The notes beneath the pieces are model-generated. The model did not search any database. It had not been told where the DNA came from and was given only the letters and a program-made list of their open reading frames with translations. From NCBI GenBank assembly GCA_024742655.1, contig JANSYB010000026.1:1-11528 (forward strand): a stretch of 11,528 nt of DNA, written 5' to 3'. Source of the stretch: Paracoccaceae bacterium. Its GTDB lineage: Bacteria > Pseudomonadota > Alphaproteobacteria > Rhodobacterales > Rhodobacteraceae. The translations under genes and the position numbers were made by a program. Below are positions 6,976-11,528 of this stretch, one piece after another. The number at the start of each line of letters is the position of its first letter. Position 1 is the first letter of the stretch.

Positions 6976-8066
6976 GCCTGAAGTTGAACATCACCCACGC
7001 GTTCGGGGATTTCACGCTGGAGGCTGGATTTTCCGCCGGGTCCGGGGTCACGGCGGTGTTCGGGCCATCGGGCGCGGGCAAGTCCACGCTGGTCAACGCG
7101 ATCGCGGGCCTTTTGCGACCCGATGGCGGGCGGATCACCTTGCAGGACGATGTTCTCTTCGATGCCGCCTCGGGGCGTCATGTGGCACCGGCCCGGCGGC
7201 GCATCGGCTATGTCTTTCAGGATGGACGGCTGTTTCCGCATATGAGCGTGTCGGCCAACATCCGTTTCGGGGCGCGGTTTTCGCGCGCCGGTCTGGATCG
7301 CGCCGAGATGGCGCGCGTGGTCGATCTGCTGGGCCTTGACGCGCTTTTGGCGCGGCGGCCCGGCACCCTGTCGGGTGGCGAGAAACAGCGCGTGGCCCTG
7401 GCGCGGGCGTGGCTGTCGCATCCCCGGCTCCTGCTGATGGATGAGCCGCTGGCCGCGCTCGACGAGCCGCGCAAGGACGAGATCTTTCCCTATCTGGAAC
7501 GGTTGCGCGACGTGGCGCAGGTGCCCATCGTCTATGTCAGTCACAACCTGTCCGAGGTCGCCCGGCTGGCCGATGATCTGGTGGTGATGCAGAAGGGGCG
7601 CGTGGTGCTCAGCGGTCGGGCCGAAGCGGTGCTGAGCGACCCCGAGGCGCTGCCGCTGATCGGGGTGCGCGAGGCCGGATCGATCCTGCCCGCCACGGTG
7701 ATCGAACACGGGGCCGACGGGCTGAGCCGTCTTGCGCTGTCGGGCGGTGAATTGATCCTGCCCGGCGTGACATCGAGCCCGGGCAGCACCGTGCGCCTGC
7801 GGGTGCTGGCACAGGACGTCTTGCTGTCGCTGACCCGGCCCGAGGGGTTGTCGTCGCATAATGTTCTGCGCGTCACGGTCGAGGCGCTGCATCGTGGCGC
7901 GGGGCCGGGTGTGGCGGTGCAGTTGCGTGCCGGTGAGGACACGTTGCTGGCGCGGATCACGGCGCGGGCCGCCGAAGAACTGCGCCTTGCGCCGGGGCTG
8001 CAATGCTACGCGGTTCTGAATGCCACGGCGATCCCGCGCGGCAGCATCGGCAGCGGCCGCGGCTGA
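6972..8066 (+). CDS. modC: Molybdate ABC transporter ATP-binding protein ModC
   Basis: ATPase that powers molybdate import through ModB. The 364-aa protein has Walker A GPSGAGKST (31-39), signature LSGGEKQR (from 133), Walker B LLLMDEPL (153-160) and the switch histidine at 191 (YVSHNL). The C-terminal part from about residue 285 (NVLRVTVEALHRG...LLARITARAAEELRL) is a single TOBE/Mop-like domain, which in ModC binds oxyanion for feedback. The ATG at 6972 is preferred over in-frame upstream starts. It overlaps the modB stop as ATGA and gives the standard N-terminus SLKLNITHAFGDF. The gene ends about 120 bp before the next ORF. A GGCAGC/GCTGCC pair spans its stop (8049-8076), but no T-run follows, so no terminator is called. 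Confidence 0.97.
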   Translation: MSLKLNITHAFGDFTLEAGFSAGSGVTAVFGPSGAGKSTLVNAIAGLLRPDGGRITLQDDVLFDAASGRHVAPARRRIGYVFQDGRLFPHMSVSANIRFGARFSRAGLDRAEMARVVDLLGLDALLARRPGTLSGGEKQRVALARAWLSHPRLLLMDEPLAALDEPRKDEIFPYLERLRDVAQVPIVYVSHNLSEVARLADDLVVMQKGRVVLSGRAEAVLSDPEALPLIGVREAGSILPATVIEHGADGLSRLALSGGELILPGVTSSPGSTVRLRVLAQDVLLSLTRPEGLSSHNVLRVTVEALHRGAGPGVAVQLRAGEDTLLARITARAAEELRLAPGLQCYAVLNATAIPRGSIGSGRG

Positions 8067-8095
8067 GGGGGCTGCCCGCCGCCGACAGAGCCGTC

Positions 8096-8122
8096 TTGAC
8101 GAATCTGACTAAAACTGTCAGA
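8096..8122 (+). promoter_or_regulatory. Candidate promoter/operator of the hemP unit
   Basis: TTGACG (8096-8101) could be a -35 element. It is followed at 8104-8122 by a perfect inverted repeat, TCTGAC-N7-GTCAGA, lying where a spacer and -10 would be. The inner part also fits TGA-N9-TCA, the shape reported for RirA iron-responsive boxes in rhizobia. It is 64 nt upstream of the 49-aa ORF. No good -10 hexamer is visible, so the promoter part is weak; the inverted repeat itself is clear. Confidence 0.4.
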
Positions 8123-8185
8123 AATAGAGTAGCAGCCAGCCTACAAGGGTCAGCCGGAAACCGATTTCAGGATTGGAGCGACAGG

Positions 8186-8335
8186 ATGCGTGTCACCTGC
8201 ACCGTGCCCGGCCCGGCCCGGCACATTCCCCCCACCCCGCGCGATGAACTACTGGGCGTGGCCCTTTCCGGCAGCATCAGCGCCGAGATGTTGATCGAGC
8301 ATCTGCTCGACCGGTTGCGGGAGGATCGGACATGA
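8186..8335 (+). CDS. Unrecognised 49-aa protein upstream of hemP
   Basis: A small ORF starting at the ATG at 8186, with GGAG 7 nt upstream, and ending in a TGA that overlaps the hemP start (ATGA). The product begins MRVTCTVPGPARHIPPTP, a Pro-rich stretch with one Cys, and ends with an amphipathic helix-like segment (about 20-46, with SAEMLIEHLLDRLRE). There is no signal peptide or membrane segment. I do not recognise the family. Good ribosome-binding site, tight coupling to hemP and the candidate promoter just upstream support it as a real gene. The frame extends further upstream into modC, but those starts lack a binding site. The link to heme or iron is inferred from position only. Confidence 0.6.
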   Translation: MRVTCTVPGPARHIPPTPRDELLGVALSGSISAEMLIEHLLDRLREDRT

Positions 8336-8496
8336 TCCGCGCCCAGACCAGGGAACAGCCGCAGCTCGTTCCCGACGACACCTGCCATGATGCCCGTGAC
8401 CTGACAGCGGGCGGTGTCACGGCGAGTATCGTTCTGGATGACAAGGTCTACACCCTGCGCATCACCCGTGCCGGCAAGTTGATCCTGACCAAATGA
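8332..8496 (+). CDS. hemP: Hemin uptake protein HemP
   Basis: A 54-aa HemP-family protein. The C-terminal half, VTASIVLDDKVYTLRITRAGKLILTK, is the family hallmark (a short beta-hairpin core ending in LxITRxGKLILTK); the N-terminal half is variable and hydrophilic. HemP genes are linked to heme uptake and iron limitation in many proteobacteria. In some Betaproteobacteria (HmuP) the protein acts as an activator of heme-receptor expression, so a regulatory rather than transport role is plausible. The ATG at 8332 has a strong GGGAGGA site 6 nt upstream. It overlaps the 49-aa ORF before it and the 156-aa ORF after it (ATGA both sides), so the three are one translationally coupled unit. No TonB receptor or hmu transporter is visible in the window. 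Confidence 0.92.
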   Translation: MIRAQTREQPQLVPDDTCHDARDLTAGGVTASIVLDDKVYTLRITRAGKLILTK

Positions 8497-8963
8497 AACA
8501 CGATCCCGAGATGGCCGGAGCGTTTCCGGTGCGCGCGGTCGAACAGGTGTCCGCGCTCGATGCCATGATGGTGGCCTGCCTGCGGATTTGGTTCGACGGA
8601 CCCGAAGGGCCGATGCAGGTGGATGATCTGTTGCGCAGGCACGTCACCGCCGCGACGGCCGATCGTTGCCTGCCGCTGTTGGAAACGGTGTTCCGCTTGC
8701 TGGTCACCCATGGCCGGCGCCCGCTGATCCGGCATCAGCCGGGATGCCAGTGCCTTGGCGCGGATGAGGCGGTGTTCGCCCATTTCGTCAACGTGGCCGC
8801 CATGGGCGAGCGCGAAGATGCCATGCTGATCGCCTCGCTCATGGTCGAGGGGCCGGCGCTGTTGCCTCTGACCGAGGCGGCGGGTCTGTTGGGGTTGCAC
8901 CTGCACCGTGCGGTCACGCGGCAGGGCTTGATCGCAGCGCCACCAGACGTCACCCTGCATTAA
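8493..8963 (+). CDS. Unrecognised 156-aa protein coupled to hemP, with H-x3-C-x-C motif
   Basis: A 156-aa protein that I cannot assign to a family with a known function. The start ATG at 8493 overlaps the hemP stop (ATGA) and has no binding site of its own, so translation probably depends on hemP. It looks soluble and mostly helical, with no signal peptide. The most notable segment is RHQPGCQCLGADEAVFAHFVNVAA (80-103): His81, Cys85, Cys87 and Asp91 could form a metal- or heme-binding site, with His73 and Cys59 nearby. EREDAMLIASLMV (106-118) reads as a helix. Placement after hemP and before bfd-bfr suggests a heme/iron role. The gene ends 3 nt before the inverted repeat upstream of bfd. Confidence 0.85.
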   Translation: MKHDPEMAGAFPVRAVEQVSALDAMMVACLRIWFDGPEGPMQVDDLLRRHVTAATADRCLPLLETVFRLLVTHGRRPLIRHQPGCQCLGADEAVFAHFVNVAAMGEREDAMLIASLMVEGPALLPLTEAAGLLGLHLHRAVTRQGLIAAPPDVTLH

Positions 8964-8965
8964 TG

Positions 8966-8985
8966 TTGACAAAAATACTATGTCA
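8966..8985 (+). promoter_or_regulatory. Candidate promoter/operator of bfd-bfr
   Basis: TTGACA (8966-8971), a perfect -35 hexamer, begins 3 nt after the stop of the 156-aa gene. It is part of an inverted repeat TGACA-N9-TGTCA (8967-8985). The following AT-rich stretch includes TATATG (8995-9000), but its spacing from the -35 is too long for a standard -10. The half-site TGAC/GTCA is shared with the repeat upstream of the hemP unit (8104-8122), though the spacing differs by 4 nt. Confidence 0.42.
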
Positions 8986-9050
8986 TGAGCGATCTATATG
9001 CTAGTAATTCACTCAGGTATTTGGCGAATCTGCGCAAAGGGAGTCTTGAA

Positions 9051-9359
9051 ATGATCATCTGTCACTGCATGTCGATCACCAGAAAAGACATCCATGCCGC
9101 AGTGAACTGGATGCGCGCGGCCGATCCCGACACGCTGATCACACCGGGCAAGGTCTATCGCGCCTTGGGCAAAAAGGCCGATTGCGGCGGCTGCCTGCCC
9201 GTTTTCATCGAAACGATGCAGGGTTGTGAAACTTTCGTGATACCTGCCGACACCCCGTCACAGCAACGCACAACAAGATACGGAGCGACACATGAAGGGC
9301 GACGAGAAGGTCATCGACTACCTCAACAAGGCACTGCGAAGCGAGTTAACCGCTGTTAG
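9051..9359 (+). CDS. bfd: Bacterioferritin-associated ferredoxin Bfd ([2Fe-2S] protein), overlapping bfr
   Basis: Small [2Fe-2S] ferredoxin that docks on bacterioferritin and delivers electrons to reduce and release stored iron. The start at 9051 gives MIICHC, with GGGAG about 8 nt upstream; an earlier in-frame ATG at 8985 has no binding site and would add a non-family N-terminus. The cluster ligands are Cys4, Cys6, Cys45 and Cys48 (DCGGC), the C-x-C ... C-x2-C pattern of the BFD domain. The middle, [25 protein letters not shown], is characteristic of the Rhodobacterales version. The domain ends near residue 65. The frame then continues as a hydrophilic tail to residue 102, with its stop 68 nt inside bfr. 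The tail may be real or may reflect a lost stop or sequence error. Confidence 0.88.
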   Translation: MIICHCMSITRKDIHAAVNWMRAADPDTLITPGKVYRALGKKADCGGCLPVFIETMQGCETFVIPADTPSQQRTTRYGATHEGRREGHRLPQQGTAKRVNRC

Positions 9360-9780
9360 CCAGTACTGGCTGCACTATCGCCTGCAGGAGGATTGGGGCT
9401 TTGGCAGGATCGCCGCCAAGTCACGCGAAGAAAGCATCGAGGAGATGCACCATGCCGACAAGCTGATCGAGCGGATCATCTTTCTGGGCGGGCATCCCAA
9501 CCTGCAAAAGCTCGATACGCTGCGCATCGGTGAGAACCTGCGCGAAACGCTCGAGGCCGATCTGGCGGCCGAGCATGAGGCGCGCACGCTCTATATCGAG
9601 GCCCGCAATCATTGCGAAGGCGTGGGTGATTATGTCTCCAAGAACCTGTTCGAAGAACTGATCGCCGACGAAGAAGGCCATATCGACTTCATCGAAACGC
9701 AGCTCGACCTCTATGACAGCCTTGGCGCGGAACGCTACGGCCTGCTCAATGCCAGCCCGGCGGATGAAGGCGGTGACTGA
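9292..9780 (+). CDS. bfr: Bacterioferritin (heme-containing ferritin)
   Basis: Iron-storage protein of 162 aa that assembles into a 24-mer cage, oxidises Fe(II) and stores ferric mineral; cytosolic. All di-iron ferroxidase ligands are present at the same numbering as in E. coli Bfr: Glu18, Glu51, His54, Glu94, Glu127 and His130. Met52, the residue that ligates the inter-subunit heme, is present, so this is a heme-binding Bfr and not a plain ferritin. The ATG at 9292 has GGAG 6 nt upstream and gives the family N-terminus [15 protein letters not shown]. It follows bfd and overlaps the end of the bfd frame, consistent with coordinated synthesis of the store and its reductase. Confidence 0.97.
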   Translation: MKGDEKVIDYLNKALRSELTAVSQYWLHYRLQEDWGFGRIAAKSREESIEEMHHADKLIERIIFLGGHPNLQKLDTLRIGENLRETLEADLAAEHEARTLYIEARNHCEGVGDYVSKNLFEELIADEEGHIDFIETQLDLYDSLGAERYGLLNASPADEGGD

Positions 9781-9821
9781 CGCCGCAGCCCGAATCGGCG
9801 CGCGGCCCTGAAACAGCCATC

Positions 9822-9860
9822 CTGACCGCGGGCGCCACGACCGGCCCCGCGGCGGGTCAG
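9822..9860 (+). terminator. GC-rich stem-loop after bfr
   Basis: CTGAC (9822-9826) pairs with GTCAG (9856-9860). Inside, a GC-rich segment pairs imperfectly (CGCGGG with CCCGCG), giving a strong bulged hairpin about 40 nt past the bfr stop. There is no T-run after it, so it is only a possible terminator or mRNA-stabilising structure. Confidence 0.3.
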
Positions 9861-9893
9861 CCATGTAATCTAAAATCCGAAAGGACATATCAC

Positions 9894-10274
9894 ATGGCAT
9901 ATTCCGCACGTCTGACATTGGCCGCTCTGGGTCTTCTGGTGCCGCTTTCCTTGCCGGTCCAGGCCGGGGACGAGTTCAGTCATTACATCGCGAAACCGTC
10001 TGAAACGCTGGAAGAGGCGGTGGAGAATTTCGTGACCTACAACCGGATGCTGCGCGACGTGATGGCGCGTAACCCCCTCAATGTCGAAGACATGGAAGAG
10101 GTGCATGAGCTGACCTACACGCTCGAATTGGCGCTGGCGAAGATCAACGAGGAGATGGGCGCGCTGCCGGCCCTGCTCGAGGAGGTGCACCTGTCCTCGG
10201 AAGGCGACGATGCGACAGTCCTGCGCGAGGCCGCCGCGCCCTACCTTGCGCGCGCCATGCTGCTTGACCGCTAG
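9894..10274 (+). CDS. Small secreted helical protein, DUF6746-like
   Basis: A 126-aa precursor with a clear signal peptide: MAYSAR, a hydrophobic core (about 7-20) and cleavage at about VQA-G (24/25). The mature 102 residues are acidic and predicted helical, with ETLEEAVENFVTYNRMLRDVM (37-57), MEEVHELTYTLELALAKI (67-84) and LLEEVHLSSEGDD (94-106). This pattern resembles the DUF6746 family as I remember it; the function of that family is unknown and the match is not verified. Conserved-looking residues include His71 and His99 and several acidic pairs. AAAGGA lies about 9 nt before the ATG at 9894. It sits between bfr and an Fe(III) permease gene, so a periplasmic role in iron handling is possible, by context only. 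Mature protein has no cysteine, so it is not a lipoprotein. Confidence 0.85.
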   Translation: MAYSARLTLAALGLLVPLSLPVQAGDEFSHYIAKPSETLEEAVENFVTYNRMLRDVMARNPLNVEDMEEVHELTYTLELALAKINEEMGALPALLEEVHLSSEGDDATVLREAAAPYLARAMLLDR

Positions 10275-10363
10275 CCCCTTTCCCACAGCGTTTTTGTCAG
10301 GTTTTTCTGGAAACCCTGGCCCGGATGTGGCAGCCATGCGGCCTGAGATCGTCTGAACCCGTC

Positions 10364-10375
10364 GCGGGGCCCCGC
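10364..10375 (+). promoter_or_regulatory. GC palindrome over the expected ribosome-binding site of the iron permease gene
   Basis: A perfect 12-bp palindrome, GCGGGGCCCCGC, ends 4 nt before the permease ATG and contains the only purine run (GGGG) that could act as a Shine-Dalgarno site. If folded (GCGG/CCGC with a GGCC loop), it would hide that site. Whether this matters in vivo is unknown. Confidence 0.3.
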
Positions 10376-10379
10376 TTAC

Positions 10380-11528
10380 ATGTCCGAATCGCTGCTGCAC
10401 AAGCTGGCCTGGATTGTCGTCGCGCTTTGCGTGGCGCCGATCCTTGCGGCCGCGCTGGCAGCCCTGACGGGGGACATGTCGGCGTGGCGTGACGTACTGG
10501 CCGCCGTGCTGCCGCGCTATGTGCGCACCACGCTGATCCTTGCGGTGACGGTGGGTCTGGCCACGGCGCTGATCGGATCGGTGACGGCATGGCTGGTGAC
10601 GGTCTACCGCTTTCCCGGCGCGCGATGGCTCGAGATCGCTCTGGCACTGCCGCTGGCCTTTCCGGCCTATGTGCTGGCCTATGCCTATACCCACATGCTG
10701 GACCATCCCGGCCCGGTCCAGACCCTGCTGCGCGAGGTAACGGGATGGGGGCCGCGCGATTACTGGTTCCCGGAAATCCGCAGCCTCGGCGGGGCGGCAC
10801 TCATGCTGACCATCGTGCTTTATCCCTATGTCTACCTGCTGGCGCGGGCCTCGTTCCGGCAGCAATCCTCGAACGCGTTCCTGGTCGCGCGCACGCTGGG
10901 GCGCTCGCCGGTGCAGGCGTTCTTGCGCGTGGCGCTGCCGATGGCGCGTCCGGCGATCGCGGGCGGCGCGCTTCTGGCGGTGATGGAGACGATCGCCGAT
11001 TACGGCACGGTGGCCTTTTTCAACGTGCAGACCTTTGCCACGGGCATCTACCAGGCGTGGTTCAGCCTGGGCGACCGGCCGGCGGCGGCGCAACTGTCGC
11101 TGTGCCTGCTGACCTTCGCCCTGCTGGTCGCGGGGCTGGAGCGCGCACAGCGGGGCAGGGCGCAAACCGCCGGGCGGGGCGCACGGTTCGACGCGATGGA
11201 ACGTCCGCGCCTCACGGGGGCCGCGGGCTGGATCGCGACGGGTCTTTGCCTGATCCCGGTGCTGCTGGGGTTCGTCATCCCGGTCATCATGCTGGGCAGC
11301 ATGGCGATCGGGTCGGGGCAGAGCCTGCTGTCCTCGCGCTATCTCGACCTGATGCAGAACTCGCTCGTCGTGGCCGGGGTCGCCTCTGTGCTGACGGTGA
11401 TCGGGGCGATCCTGATCGGGTTCCGGGCGCGCACGCGGCCGTCGCGGCGGTCCAAGGGCATGGTGATCGCCGCCGGGCTTGGCTACGCGGTGCCGGGGGG
11501 CGTGATCGCGGTGGGGCTGATGGTGCCC
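10380..11528 (+). CDS. Fe(III) ABC transporter permease, FbpB/SfuB type (3' end beyond window)
   Basis: Inner-membrane permease that moves ferric iron delivered by a periplasmic binding protein. The family has two fused permease halves in about 550 aa; 383 codons are visible, open to the right edge. The first half shows membrane segments from about residue 10, then TTLILAVTVGLATALIG and ALALPLAFPAYVLAYAY. Its coupling loop is VARTLGRSPVQAFLRVALPMARPAI (about 169-193), and METIADYGTVAFFNVQTFATGIYQAWF is typical of FbpB. The second half begins at about ERPRLTGAAGW and repeats the pattern (SLVVAGVASVLTVIGAILIGF). The ATG at 10380 is the first good start after an in-frame stop at 10344. No binding-protein gene (fbpA type) precedes it; its usual place is taken by the small secreted protein. 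Confidence 0.93.
   Translation, partial: MSESLLHKLAWIVVALCVAPILAAALAALTGDMSAWRDVLAAVLPRYVRTTLILAVTVGLATALIGSVTAWLVTVYRFPGARWLEIALALPLAFPAYVLAYAYTHMLDHPGPVQTLLREVTGWGPRDYWFPEIRSLGGAALMLTIVLYPYVYLLARASFRQQSSNAFLVARTLGRSPVQAFLRVALPMARPAIAGGALLAVMETIADYGTVAFFNVQTFATGIYQAWFSLGDRPAAAQLSLCLLTFALLVAGLERAQRGRAQTAGRGARFDAMERPRLTGAAGWIATGLCLIPVLLGFVIPVIMLGSMAIGSGQSLLSSRYLDLMQNSLVVAGVASVLTVIGAILIGFRARTRPSRRSKGMVIAAGLGYAVPGGVIAVGLMVP

Noticed and set aside
6837..8003. Minus-strand ORF (388 codons) opposite modC
   Set aside because: Shadow of modC, whose Walker A, signature, Walker B and TOBE segments are intact on the plus strand.
8049..8076. GGCAGC/GCTGCC stem across the modC stop as a terminator
   Set aside because: The 16-nt loop is large, the stem overlaps coding sequence, and no T-run follows.
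8985..9050. Upstream in-frame ATG (8985) as start of bfd
   Set aside because: It lacks a ribosome-binding site and adds 22 residues ahead of the family N-terminus MIICHC; the ATG at 9051 has GGGAG at the right distance.
9870..11165. Long minus-strand ORF (431 codons) opposite the secreted protein and the iron permease
   Set aside because: It spans two genes and their gap on the other strand, is Arg/His/Gln-rich and has no domain; it is a GC-rich shadow frame.

Overview
The window is GC-rich (visibly well over 60%) and densely packed. Its protein sequences and gene order look like an alphaproteobacterium of the order Rhodobacterales (Roseobacter group). This rests on the lysC-ptsP pair, the DUF1178 and 'PKGWPM'-type NUDIX proteins, and the hemP / bfd / bfr arrangement. 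It is a judgement from memory of these families, not from a database search.

Left half, all on the minus strand (reading right to left from about 5.3 kb to 1): a NUDIX hydrolase (TTG start), a DUF1178 zinc-ribbon protein (GTG start), a short-chain dehydrogenase, the aspartokinase lysC, and ptsP, enzyme I of the nitrogen-related PTS. ptsP runs off the left edge with only its last few codons missing. DUF1178 and the SDR are 20 bp apart and probably co-transcribed. lysC and ptsP are 64 bp apart and probably form a second unit. A 137-bp gap between the SDR and lysC holds a perfect 22-bp palindrome and a second inverted repeat.

Middle, plus strand: an AT-rich divergent intergenic region (5330-5527), then the complete molybdate ABC transporter modA-modB-modC. 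Both junctions are ATGA overlaps.

Right half, plus strand: an iron and heme homeostasis block. First comes a compact three-gene unit joined by ATGA overlaps: an unrecognised 49-aa ORF, hemP, and an unrecognised 156-aa protein with an H-x3-C-x-C motif. Next are the bacterioferritin-associated ferredoxin bfd and bacterioferritin bfr; the bfd frame runs 68 nt into bfr. A small secreted DUF6746-like protein follows, and last an FbpB/SfuB-type Fe(III) ABC permease, cut by the right edge after 383 codons. TGAC...GTCA inverted repeats lie just upstream of both the hemP unit and the bfd-bfr unit and are candidate iron-responsive operators.

Functionally, modABC imports molybdate. HemP and the FbpB-type permease point to heme and iron uptake, while Bfr and Bfd store and release iron. 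No mobile element, CRISPR array, tRNA or rRNA was seen. No intergenic stretch exceeds about 200 bp. The least explained parts are the two unknown proteins flanking hemP and the small secreted protein beside the iron permease.
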